A DNA stretch of 64,000 nucleotides. Source: BP-464 sp963825415 (GTDB taxonomy: Bacteria > Actinomycetota > Thermoleophilia > Solirubrobacterales > Solirubrobacteraceae). Positions 44,692 to 53,734 of the stretch are shown here, one piece after another. Numbering within the stretch: the first letter of the stretch is position 1; every line of letters begins with the position of its first letter. The notes beneath the pieces were generated by a model that was not told where the DNA came from, searched no databases, and saw nothing but the letters and a program-made list of their open reading frames with translations. Position numbers and translations under genes: made by a program. The stretch covers positions 372,001-436,000 of the forward strand of contig CAWGTD010000003.1 of assembly GCA_963825415.1 (NCBI GenBank). Direction: 5' to 3'.

Positions 44692-47589
44692 GTGCGGCTG
44701 CCCACCCCCCACCGCCGCGCGGGGCGCCGCTGCGGCGCGCCGCGCGCCGTGGTCATCCACACGACGGACGGGACGTTCGAGGGGACGGCCGCGTGGTTCG
44801 CCTCCGAGGAGAGCAAGGTCAGCGCGCACTACCTCGTCGGGCTCGACGGCCGGGTCGCACAGTTCGTCGACGAGGGCGACACCGCGCGGCACGCGGGCAG
44901 GGTGGTCCGCCCGACAATCGACCTCGAGGGCCGCGAGGACCCAAACGACTGGACGATCGGCATCGAGCTCGAGGACGGGGGCGATCCGGAGGGGGTCGTC
45001 CGCACGCCGGCCCAGCTCGACGCGGCCGCCGAGCTGCTGCGGCAGGTCGCCTGGCGCTGGGACATCCCGCTGGACCGCCGGCACGTGCTTGCCCATCGCG
45101 AGATCAACGCCGGCAAGACCTGCCCGGGCAACGTGGACCTCGATGCGCTCATCGCCGCGGCGCGGCGACAGCCGGTCGTATGCCTGCTACCGGTCCGCAA
45201 CGGCGCGCCGCAGCTGCGGGACTGGCTGGCCTGCGCCGAGCGCTTCGCCGACTCGGTCGTCGCGCTCGACGACGGCAGCACCGACGAGACCCGGGAGATC
45301 CTGGCGCAGGCCCCGCTGGTCGAGGCGATCCTCGGCAACCCGCCGCGGCCCAGCTACGCCGGCTGGGACGACGGCGCCAACCGCGCCAGGCTGCTCGAGA
45401 CAGCGCTGGAGCTGGCACCGAGCTGGATCGTGTGGCTCGACGCCGACGAGCGCATCCCGCCCGACGATGCCCAGGCGCTGCGGGAGTTCCTGCTCGCCGA
45501 CGGGCTGCCGGGGGTCGCCTACGGCCTGCGCCACCTGCGGGCCCACGGCGACTCCTACGACCCGAGCCCGCACTGGGTCTACCGCGTCTTCGCGGCGCGG
45601 CCCGGGGACCGCCTGCTCGGCGACCGGCTGCACTTCACGCCGATCCCCACGCGGATCCCCCGAGGCGCGCGGATCCGAACCACGATCCGCCTCCAGCATC
45701 TCGACAGCCTCGATCCGGCCGCCATCGCCGAGCGGCTGCGCAAGTACGGAGAGGCCGACCCGACGGGCCAGTGGCACACCTCCTACGGCGGCCTCGACGC
45801 GGCTCCGGGCACGCTGGTGACCGGATGGCCGCAGCGGCCCCCGGAGCTCCCCGTCCTCGCGCCCGGTGGCTGGGACACCGACGTCGCCGAGCGGGGCCCG
45901 GCCCGGCTGCGTTGCCTGCTCGCCGTCCGCAACGGGGAAGCCGACCTTCCCGGCTGGCTGGAGTCCGCCGGCCGCGTGGCCGACGGAGTCATCGCGCTCG
46001 ACGACGGCAGCACCGACGAGACGCGGCGGATCCTCGAGCAGCACCCGCTCGTCGAGCAGGTGCTCGCCAACCCGCCCCGGGAGTCCTACGCCGGCTGGGA
46101 CGACGCCGCCAACCGCAACCGGCTCGTCGAGGCGGCGGTCGAGGCCGGCACCGACTGGGCGCTCGTGCTCGACGCCGACGAGCGCATCGACGCCGACGAC
46201 GCGGCCGCCCTGCGCCGCTTCGTCGACGAGGCGGCCGATCCGGACCGTGCCTACGGCATGCGCGTCTTCCGGATGATCGACGACCTCGAGCACTACGACG
46301 CCGCGGACCTCTGGGTCTTCCGCCTGTTCGCTCCCCAAACGGGGGACCGCTTCGCCGACGACCGCCTGCACTACGTGCCCATCCCCACCCGCATCCCGCG
46401 CGACGCCTGGGTGCGGACGACGATCCGCATCCAGCACCTGGCAAGCCTCACCGCCGCCCGTCGCCGTGCGCGGTTCGCCAAGTACGCCGAGGCCGATCCG
46501 GAGCTGGAGTTCCAGGCGAGCTACGACCACCTGCTCGACGAACCGCAGCCCGCGGCGCTGCGGCCTTGGCAGGCCCGTCCGCCGGAGCTGCCGGTGCTCG
46601 CGACCCGGGCAGGGCCCGGGGTCGACCCGCTGGATCTCCACGGCCTCGACCTCGGCGGCCCGGTGCTGTCGGCGATCGTCATCTCGCGCAACGACGAGGA
46701 GCGGATCGCCCGGACGGTCCGCTCGGTGGTGACGCAAGAGGTCCCGGCGCCGTTCGAGGTGATCGTGGTGGTCAGCGGCGACGATCGGACCGCCGACATC
46801 GTGCGGGAGCAGTTTCCGCAGGTCCGGCTGGTCGTCCTCGAAGGCGAGGCGCTGCCCGGCCGGGCGCGCAACGCCGGGCTGCGGGTCGCGCGCGGGGACT
46901 ATGTCTCGTTTCCCGGCTCGCACACCGAGCTGCCGCCCGGGAGCCTGGCGGCGCGCCTGAAGGCACACGACGCCGGGCACGCGATGGTGACCGGTTCGAT
47001 GCACAACGGCACGCGGACGCACGCCGGCTGGGCGTCGTACTTCCTCGACCACGCGACCTCGCTCCCGGGCCGCCCGTCGGGCCGGTTGAAGGGGCCGCCG
47101 GCGCATTGCTCCTATGCGCGCGATCTCGTCCTCGCCGTCGGCGGCTTCCCGGAGGACATGCGGGCGGGCGAGGACACCGTCGTCAACCGCGAGCTCTGGC
47201 GGCGCGGCCACACCGGCTTCCGCGCCCAGGACGTCGCGCTGACCCACCACAGCCGCTGCACGACGCCCAGGCGCCTCGTCAAGCACCACTTCGTGCGCGG
47301 GCGCGCCCTGGGCCGCATCGTGATCGACGACCACGGGGCGGGCGAGCGGGTGCTCAACCCTCGGATCCTGCGCAACATCGGCCGCGACTACGTCGCCGAC
47401 CGGCTGCGCCGCACGACGTCGGGCGTGGCGCGCTGGGGCGGCCCGGAGGAGCAGCGCGTGTTCCGCCGTACGCGGCCGCTGGTGATCGCGGGCGTTCTCG
47501 CCGCCTGGGCGGGCACGTGGTACGAGATCCTGCGGCCGGGGCGCGGGAAGGCGGCGGCCCTCCTGCTTGGCAGCCGCGCCGCCCGCTAG
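44692..47589 (+). CDS. Peptidoglycan amidase_2 domain fused to three glycosyltransferase-2-like modules
   Basis: 965 residues from GTG, no signal peptide or transmembrane segment seen. Residues 1-155 are an N-acetylmuramoyl-L-alanine amidase (T7-lysozyme-like) with His23, Tyr47, His135, Lys142 and Cys144. Module A (about 161-390) and module B (about 405-637) are a tandem duplication: each has LDDGSTDET, YAGWDD, a DxD in LDADERI and PIPTRIPR. Module C (about 657-965) is a separate GT2 domain with SAIVISRNDEERIARTVRS and GRARNAGLRVARGDY. It may modify cell-wall glycan, but combination and location are unusual. The 3' end shares CTAG with the next gene. Confidence 0.85.
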   Translation: MRLPTPHRRAGRRCGAPRAVVIHTTDGTFEGTAAWFASEESKVSAHYLVGLDGRVAQFVDEGDTARHAGRVVRPTIDLEGREDPNDWTIGIELEDGGDPEGVVRTPAQLDAAAELLRQVAWRWDIPLDRRHVLAHREINAGKTCPGNVDLDALIAAARRQPVVCLLPVRNGAPQLRDWLACAERFADSVVALDDGSTDETREILAQAPLVEAILGNPPRPSYAGWDDGANRARLLETALELAPSWIVWLDADERIPPDDAQALREFLLADGLPGVAYGLRHLRAHGDSYDPSPHWVYRVFAARPGDRLLGDRLHFTPIPTRIPRGARIRTTIRLQHLDSLDPAAIAERLRKYGEADPTGQWHTSYGGLDAAPGTLVTGWPQRPPELPVLAPGGWDTDVAERGPARLRCLLAVRNGEADLPGWLESAGRVADGVIALDDGSTDETRRILEQHPLVEQVLANPPRESYAGWDDAANRNRLVEAAVEAGTDWALVLDADERIDADDAAALRRFVDEAADPDRAYGMRVFRMIDDLEHYDAADLWVFRLFAPQTGDRFADDRLHYVPIPTRIPRDAWVRTTIRIQHLASLTAARRRARFAKYAEADPELEFQASYDHLLDEPQPAALRPWQARPPELPVLATRAGPGVDPLDLHGLDLGGPVLSAIVISRNDEERIARTVRSVVTQEVPAPFEVIVVVSGDDRTADIVREQFPQVRLVVLEGEALPGRARNAGLRVARGDYVSFPGSHTELPPGSLAARLKAHDAGHAMVTGSMHNGTRTHAGWASYFLDHATSLPGRPSGRLKGPPAHCSYARDLVLAVGGFPEDMRAGEDTVVNRELWRRGHTGFRAQDVALTHHSRCTTPRRLVKHHFVRGRALGRIVIDDHGAGERVLNPRILRNIGRDYVADRLRRTTSGVARWGGPEEQRVFRRTRPLVIAGVLAAWAGTWYEILRPGRGKAAALLLGSRAAR

Positions 47590-48599
47590 CGCGTGAAGCG
47601 CACGGTGGTCCGGAGGATCCCCTCGAGGCCCGCGCGGTTGATGGCGTGGACCTCGATCAGCACGGAGACCGACTTGCGATCCTTGAGCACCCGCCGCCCG
47701 TAGCGGTTCAGGCGGACCTTGAACCGCCGCTGCGTCCCCGCCTTCACGGTCCCTCTTCCCAGGCTCGCGATCCGCACGAGTCCGGGCTTCGCCGCGCTCT
47801 TCTTGGCATGGCGAATGCCCTTGATCGCGGAGACGACCACCGTGGCGTCCTGGTCGACGGTCACCGGGACCGACAGGACATGCCCGGACTGGAGCGTGTG
47901 CAGGCTCGACAGCTTGCCCAGCCGGATCCTCGGCGCGCCAGGGCCCGAACCGGCGCCTGCCGTGGCCAGCGGAGGCAGGGTGCTGAGGGTGCTCGCCGAG
48001 GCGGCCATCGCGGCGACTGGCCCGCCGGACGAGCCCTGGCCGGTTCCCCCGGACCCACTCTGCCCTGCGGTGGCGGTCGTGAACCTGATCGCGTTGCCTT
48101 TCGTCCTCCCGGCGGAGTTGCGTGCCACCGCCCGGTACTCGTACCTCGTGCCCGGCTGCAGCCCGGACAGCAGCGCGGAAGCAGGCGTGTATTCGTCGCC
48201 GCCCAAGATGCCGCCGACTTCGGTCTTCAATGATCCGAGGGAGCCCACGGGGCGGTACTCGAAGCGGAAGTCGGTGGCGCCGCCGTTCGGGTCGATCAGG
48301 GCCTGGGCGATCGCCGAGGTCTGCTCGATGTTCGTGGGGTTCTCGGTCTGGACACCGGGAGGGCCGTCCGGCTCCTCGTAATAGTCGCCGGGGCCGTAGT
48401 AGTCCCCGTCGCCGTCGTAGTAGTCGCCGCCGTAGAAGTCGTTGCCGCGCGAGGCCGCGTGGGCCGAGTTGGCTCGCAGCAGCTCCGCGTAGCTGAGGGC
48501 TGCGCTCAGCGAGAGACCGGCCGCCGTCAGGCGCCGGACGAAGGTGCGGCGGCTGATGGCGCCATTGAGGTAGCCCTCGACGATCTCGTGCTTCGACAT
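47586..48599 (-). CDS. Tat-exported protein with fibronectin III-like domain
   Basis: 337 residues. The Tat signal is ISRRTFVRRLTAAGLSLSAA (about 16-35). Next is a Tyr/Gly/Asp-rich stretch (DFYGGDYYDGDGDYYGPG, about 62-79), then an FN3-like domain (about 92-180) with GLQPGTRYEYRAVARNSAG. After a Gly/Ser linker comes a C-terminal beta-rich domain of about 115 residues. Function unknown, probably surface-bound or secreted. The start at 48599 has GGAAGG at the right spacing, so it is leadered. It is convergent with the amidase-GT gene. Confidence 0.8.
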   Translation of the reverse strand: MSKHEIVEGYLNGAISRRTFVRRLTAAGLSLSAALSYAELLRANSAHAASRGNDFYGGDYYDGDGDYYGPGDYYEEPDGPPGVQTENPTNIEQTSAIAQALIDPNGGATDFRFEYRPVGSLGSLKTEVGGILGGDEYTPASALLSGLQPGTRYEYRAVARNSAGRTKGNAIRFTTATAGQSGSGGTGQGSSGGPVAAMAASASTLSTLPPLATAGAGSGPGAPRIRLGKLSSLHTLQSGHVLSVPVTVDQDATVVVSAIKGIRHAKKSAAKPGLVRIASLGRGTVKAGTQRRFKVRLNRYGRRVLKDRKSVSVLIEVHAINRAGLEGILRTTVRFTR

Positions 48600-48775
48600 G
48601 CGCGTGCCTTCCAGGCCGAGCACGAGCTGCCCGGGGCAATTTGAGGGACTGGACCGATGCGGGTGAACCCGCTGAGCGATTCACCATATTTCGGCGCGCC
48701 CCGCATGCACAATGGGTCATTCGTCCACCCCGCCCCGTCGGGCGTGGCGCGGCGGGCCGACTCGGCGCGGCGCGA

Positions 48776-50273
48776 CTAGGTCGAGCTGTCGAAGTTCGCC
48801 GGCGTGATCGTCGGCTTGGCGGGCTCGTAGAGCCACTGCCGGAAGAACTCGTCGAGGTCGAGCCCGCTGTCGGTCTCGGCCAGGGCGATGAACTGCGCCG
48901 TTGTGGCGTTGGCGCGGCGGTGCTGGGCGCCCCAGTCGCGCAGGATCCGAAGGAACGTGGGCTCCCCGACGATCTGGCGCAGGGCCTCGAGCGTCGCGCC
49001 GCCGCGCTCGTAGACCGCGCCGTCGAAGATGTTCGCGCCGCTGCCCGGGTTCGCCGGCGGGATCTTCCAGAAGCTGTTCGTCGCGGGGGTGGCATAGACG
49101 TCGTCGAAGTGCTGGGCGGTCGTGGCGCCGCCGTTGCGCCGCTCGTCGAAGACCCACTCCGACCAGGTGGCGAAGCCCTCGTGGAGCCAGATGTCGCGCC
49201 ACTGGCCCAGCGTGACGCTGTCGCCCCACCACTGGTGGGCGGTCTCGTGAGCGAGCACGACGGACCCCGGCGGCAGCGGGAAGTTCGGCTTGGTCTGGCT
49301 CTCCAGGGCGTAGCCGACGGTCGGCGCCACGTCGACGATCGCGCCCGCCGAGTTGAGCGGGTAGCGGCCGAAGAGCCCGTTGAAGAAGGTGAGGATCTCG
49401 GGGATCCGCGAAAGCGTGGTGTCCATCAGCGCCGTGTTGACCGCGGTGTAGGCCGGGTCGACCGCGACGTCGATCGGCACGTCGTTGGGCCCCGTGGAGC
49501 GCGTCAGGTCGAAGAAGCCCAGCGAGGCGGTCGAGAGGTACGTGGCCATCGGCTCGTTCTCGCGCCAATGCCAGGTGGTGGTCGGCCCGTTGGTGGTGTT
49601 CGAGACCAGGACGCCGTTGCCCATCACCGTCATGCCCACGGGCACGCTCATGGTCAACTCGAACTGGGCCTTGTCGCTCGGGTGGTTGTTGTTCGGGAAC
49701 CAGCCCTGCGCCCCCATCGGCTCACAGACCACGAACGCGCCGTCGTTGGTCTGGAGGAAGCCCTCGTCGCTGCCGTCGGGGTCGGTGATCGTCGGCGGCG
49801 TGCCGGAGTAGGTGACCGCGACGGTGAACAGCGCGTCCGTCGGGAGCGCGCGGACCGGGGTGATGATCAGCTTGGTGTCCTCCCGCGTGAACGGGGCGGG
49901 CACGCCGTCGACGGTCAGTGCCGAGATGTCGAAGCCCTGGAAGTCCATGCTGAACTCGCGCAGCGGCTCGGTGGCCCGCGCCGTCATGACCGTCGTGCCG
50001 GCGAGCTGGTGAAGGATCGGGGTGTATGCGAGGTCGAGCGCGTAGCGCTTTGCGTCGTAGCCGCCGTTGCCCAGCGTCGGGAACAGCTCGTCGCCCGCCG
50101 AGCGCGGGCCCACGCCGGGCTCGGATGCGGTGAGCGGAGGCGGCGGCACCGCGGCCTTGCCCTGCGGCACCGGGACGCCCTTGGTCGGCCTGGTAACGGG
50201 CGCAGCGGCGACCGGCGCGGCGGCGATTCCGAGCGCGGCGGCAGATGGCGATGGCGATGCGGCGGTGGATCAC
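48776..50273 (-). CDS. M1 family zinc metallopeptidase, secreted, one frameshift
   Basis: About 498 residues. HETAHQWWGDSVTLGQW (HExxH) and HEGFATWSEW (downstream Glu, about 18 residues on) are the gluzincin zinc site; GYALESQTKPNF corresponds to the substrate loop that carries GAMEN in M1 enzymes. The frame opened by GTG at 50273, with GGAGG upstream, encodes MIHRRIAIAI. An extra base at 50243 breaks it; skipping it gives a full signal peptide (IAIAIAAALGIAAAPVAAA) joined to the mature protein. Without that fix the first start would be a GTG at 50170 with no signal peptide. Confidence 0.85.
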
Positions 50274-50344
50274 GAGGCCTCCCGACTCGTGGTGCGGTCG
50301 CGCAGGATGCCAGCCGCCTCCGGGCGATGCGCCAGTATCCCGGC

Positions 50345-51874
50345 GTGGCCGAGCCCGCCCGAATGCAGCGCCTGGCTGTCGTCGACCTCGGCTCCAACTC
50401 GTTCCGGCTGGTGGTCTTCGCCTGGGACGAGCGCGGATGGCGCCGCACCGACGAGGTCTACGAGCCGGTCCGGATCGGCGCCGGCGAGGAGTCCTCGGGA
50501 GCCCTCGCGGAGGACGCGATCGAGCGCGCGCTGGCAGCGATCTCGGTCTTCGCGCACTTCGCCCGCGGCGAGGGGCTCTCGCCGGTCGAGCAGGAGTTCA
50601 CGGCCACCAGCGCGATCCGCGAGGCGACCAACCGCGACGAGTTCCTCGAGCGCGCCCGCGCGACCGCGGGAGTGGAGGTCCGCGTGCTCTCCGGCGAGGA
50701 GGAGGCCCGCTACGGCTACCTGGCGGCGGTCAACTCGAGCACGCTCAGCGACGGCGCGGTGCTCGACCTCGGCGGCGGCAGCCTGCAGCTGGTGAAGGTG
50801 GCGGGGCGGCTCCCGGCGGGGATGGACTCCTGGCGGCTGGGGGCGGTGCGGATGACCGAGCGCTTCCTCGGCGACGGCGAGCCGGCGGGGCGCAAGTCGC
50901 TGGAGAAGCTGCGCTCGCACGTCGCCGACAAGCTCGAGCGGGTGGACTGGCTGGGCCAGACCACCCGCCTGGTGGGCATCGGGGGCACGGTGCGAACGCT
51001 GGCGGCGGCGGCGCAGCGCGCCGCGGAGCTGCCGACGTTCGGCGTGCAGGGCTTCGTCCTCGAAGCCGATGCGCTCGACGAGCTGATCGAGCGGCTGGCG
51101 GAGCTGCCGGCGGCCGAGCGGGCATCGGTGCCGGGCATCAAACCCGCGCGCGCCGACCTCATCCTTGCCGGCGCGGTGGTCACGCGCGGCGTGATGGAGG
51201 CGTGCGGCGTCGACGGGCTCGAGGTGACCGAGGCCGGCCTGCGGGAGGGCGTGTTCTTCGAGACCTACCTCGCCCCCGCCGAGCCGCCGCTGTTCGACGA
51301 CGTCCGCTGGGCGAGCGTCACGAACCTGGCCGCGCGCTTCCCGGCCGATCCCGCGCACGTCGAGCACGTCGCACAGCTCGCGTGCGGACTGTTCGACCAG
51401 CTCGCCGAGGCGGGCCTGCATCAGGGCGACCCGCTGGAGCGCGAGCTGCTCTGGGCGGCGTCGCTGCTTCACGACATCGGGGTGGCGGTGGCCTACGACG
51501 ACCATCACCATCACTCGCGCTATCTGATCCTCAACGCCGGGCTGCCCGGGTTCAGCCCGCGCGAGGTGGCGCTGATCGCGCAGATCGCTCGCTATCACCG
51601 CAAGGGGATGCCGGCGTTCGGCGAGCTCGCGCCGCTGATGGGCAAGGGCGATGCCGAGCTGCTGGACCGCTGCGCGACGTTGCTGCGGCTGGCCGAGGAC
51701 CTCGAGCGCTCGCGCGACCAACTCGTCCGCGAGGCGCGCACCGAGGTCGCCGACGGCGCGGTGCGGTTGCGGCTCGTGGCCGACGGCGACGTGCGCGTCC
51801 CGCTGTGGGCGGCCGCTCGCGAGCAGGAGCTCTTCGAGCGCGCCTTCGACCGCCGCCTGGAGGTCGCCGGCTAG
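50345..51874 (+). CDS. ppx: Exopolyphosphatase / pppGpp phosphohydrolase (Ppx/GppA family)
   Basis: About 503-509 residues. ASKHA fold: LAVVDLGSNSFRLVVF (phosphate 1), TSAIREATNRDEFLER, VLDLGGGSLQLVKV (phosphate 2) and VGIGGTVRTLA. A C-terminal HD-type helical domain has LLHDIGVAVAYDDHHHHSRYLI. It releases terminal phosphate from polyphosphate and/or pppGpp. The start could be the GTG at 50345 or the ATG at 50363 (MQRLAVVDLG). It diverges from the M1 peptidase gene. Confidence 0.92.
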   Translation: MAEPARMQRLAVVDLGSNSFRLVVFAWDERGWRRTDEVYEPVRIGAGEESSGALAEDAIERALAAISVFAHFARGEGLSPVEQEFTATSAIREATNRDEFLERARATAGVEVRVLSGEEEARYGYLAAVNSSTLSDGAVLDLGGGSLQLVKVAGRLPAGMDSWRLGAVRMTERFLGDGEPAGRKSLEKLRSHVADKLERVDWLGQTTRLVGIGGTVRTLAAAAQRAAELPTFGVQGFVLEADALDELIERLAELPAAERASVPGIKPARADLILAGAVVTRGVMEACGVDGLEVTEAGLREGVFFETYLAPAEPPLFDDVRWASVTNLAARFPADPAHVEHVAQLACGLFDQLAEAGLHQGDPLERELLWAASLLHDIGVAVAYDDHHHHSRYLILNAGLPGFSPREVALIAQIARYHRKGMPAFGELAPLMGKGDAELLDRCATLLRLAEDLERSRDQLVREARTEVADGAVRLRLVADGDVRVPLWAAAREQELFERAFDRRLEVAG

Positions 51875-51915
51875 CGGGCAGGCAAGTTTCGGCCGCGGCG
51901 AGCGTTTCAGGGCGC

Positions 51916-53634
51916 GTGACCCGCTCGATCTCCGTTCTGCTCGCCCTCGCCTGCCTCGCCCTGCTGCCGGCCGGCGCCAGCGCCCGCCCGTTCACGCTCA
52001 CGCCCACGATCGGCGCCCGCTCCGTCGATCTCGCCTGGCCCGCAAAGGGAGGCAAGGTGGTCCTGCGCCGCGATGGCGCCACCATCGCCACGCTGCCCAC
52101 ACGCTCGACCTCGTTCAGCGACAACGACGTGCGGCCGGGCAAGAGCTACCACTACACCGTGACCACCTTGAGCGGGGCCACCGCCGCGGCGGACGTCTCG
52201 CTACCCGCCTACCTCGTCGGCGCAGCGACCGCCGACATCACCCCCGACGGCCCGGTCAACCTCGGCGGGTTCGGCCTCGGCGACGGAACGGTGATCCCGG
52301 ACGCGATCATGGGACGCGGCGGATTCGGCGAGGCCCGCAGCGAGCGCATCCGCGCACGGGCGATCGTCTTCGACGACGGCGAGCAGACGATCGCGCTCAC
52401 CGACATCGAGACGCAGGGCATGTTCGCCGCCTATCAGGACGGCCCGTACGGGCTCTCCGACATCGCCGACCAGGTGGCCAAGGACATTCCCGGCCTGCCG
52501 GCCGACCACATCCTGATCGCGTCGGACCACACCCACTCGGGCCCGGACACCATCGGCGCCTGGGGCGGCGTGCCGCCCGCGTACCTGAAGTACATCCACG
52601 ATCAGACGGTCAAGGCGATCGAGGACGCCTACGCCGGCCGCGTGCTCGCCGACGTGCGCGCCGGGCACTCCGATGCTTCGGATCTCGTCTACAACCAGTC
52701 CTGCACCGAGGCGCTCAACCAGTCCAAGGACCCCGAGTACCCGGGCCCGGACGTCTGCGCGACGCCGGGCAAGGACGGCTTCTTCCGCGTCGTGCAGGCG
52801 ACCAACGGCAACGGCGCGGTCGTGGCGACCTTCGCGGCTTACGCCGCGCACGCGACGGGTGGTGGCGGCGACGGACTGCACGGCGACTGGCCGCAGTTCC
52901 TCAGCGACCGGATGACCGCGGCGTTCGGCGGGGTCGGCCTCGCGATGGAGGGCGCCAACGGCGGCACCCAGCCGTGCCGGACGACCTGCGCGTTCACCAA
53001 GCCGGACAACCCCGGCTACAACGAGCCCAACCGCAAGACGGCGCTGATGCTCAACTACATGGCGCACGTCGAGGACTCGCTCGCCCACGCGGCGCCGGTT
53101 CGCGGCCCCGTCGGGGCGGCGCAGACCAAGATCCGCGAGGCCATCACCGGCCCGACGGTCCTCGGGCTCTTCACGGGCGGCCACCGCATCGGTGCGCGCC
53201 TGCTGCGCTCGCACGAGAACCCGTGGGTCGTCGGCAACACCGTGCGCTCGGTCGCCTCGGCGCTGCGCGTCGGCGGCGTCCTGTTCGCCGGCACGCCCGG
53301 CGAGGGCTTCCCCGCGATCGGCGGCGGCGTTCGCGACGCGGTGTCGGACGAGCAGGAGGTCATCCAGCTCGGCCTCGCCAACGATCAGCTCGGCTACCTC
53401 ATCGCGCCGGTCAGCTACGTGCCGGTCATCGCGGCCGAGGTCCCCGTCAACGACAACATCATCTTCAACGTGTCGCCGACGATCGGCGACCACGTCATGT
53501 GCTCCGACATCGCGCTTGCGCTGAAGATCGGCTTCGCCGGCTCCTCGCCCGCGGGCTGCGCGCCCTACGACGCCGCGGACTCCGCCGGCGACCCGATCGC
53601 GCAGGTCCCTGTGGGCGGAGTGGTACTTCCGTAA
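51916..53634 (+). CDS. Secreted neutral ceramidase-like protein
   Basis: 572 residues. A signal peptide (VTRSISVLLALACLALLPAG, cleavage near ASA-RP) is followed by an FN3-like strand region (about 28-92) and then the ceramidase-type N-terminal domain: AATADITPDGPVNLGGFG, IETQGMFAAYQ, IASDHTHSGPDTIG (metal His), EGANGGTQPC and FAGTPGEGF. It could hydrolyse ceramide-like amides or other lipid amides; many bacterial homologues are uncharacterised. It is followed by a long-range inverted repeat. Confidence 0.85.
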   Translation: MTRSISVLLALACLALLPAGASARPFTLTPTIGARSVDLAWPAKGGKVVLRRDGATIATLPTRSTSFSDNDVRPGKSYHYTVTTLSGATAAADVSLPAYLVGAATADITPDGPVNLGGFGLGDGTVIPDAIMGRGGFGEARSERIRARAIVFDDGEQTIALTDIETQGMFAAYQDGPYGLSDIADQVAKDIPGLPADHILIASDHTHSGPDTIGAWGGVPPAYLKYIHDQTVKAIEDAYAGRVLADVRAGHSDASDLVYNQSCTEALNQSKDPEYPGPDVCATPGKDGFFRVVQATNGNGAVVATFAAYAAHATGGGGDGLHGDWPQFLSDRMTAAFGGVGLAMEGANGGTQPCRTTCAFTKPDNPGYNEPNRKTALMLNYMAHVEDSLAHAAPVRGPVGAAQTKIREAITGPTVLGLFTGGHRIGARLLRSHENPWVVGNTVRSVASALRVGGVLFAGTPGEGFPAIGGGVRDAVSDEQEVIQLGLANDQLGYLIAPVSYVPVIAAEVPVNDNIIFNVSPTIGDHVMCSDIALALKIGFAGSSPAGCAPYDAADSAGDPIAQVPVGGVVLP

Positions 53635-53642
53635 CACTCGCC

Positions 53643-53694
53643 GCTCTCCGCGCGCGTTTGCGCCCTCCACTGCTCAGGGGGTGCGTCGGAGAGC
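53643..53694 (+). other. Long-loop inverted repeat after the ceramidase-like gene
   Basis: GCTCTCCG (53643-53650) pairs with CGGAGAGC (53687-53694) around 36 bases. A second pair, TTGCGCC (about 53658-53664) with GGCGCAA (about 53704-53710), interleaves with it. Together they could end the upstream transcript or mark an old mobile edge at the start of the decayed gene. There is no T-run. Confidence 0.35.
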
Positions 53695-53734
53695 TTTCGC
53701 TGAGGCGCAAGTTACACGGACCACACCCCCTGGT

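Noticed and set aside
48600..48775. Small gene in the 176-base gap before the Tat protein
   Set aside because: No frame with a start, plausible composition and ribosome site; only a short GCGGG-TGAA-CCCGC hairpin and a possible AT-richer promoter segment are visible.
45187..49095. A minus-strand open frame of about 1300 codons antisense to the amidase-glycosyltransferase gene
   Set aside because: It is Arg/Pro/Ala-rich without recognisable motifs; the opposite strand has clear domains. High GC makes long antisense frames common.
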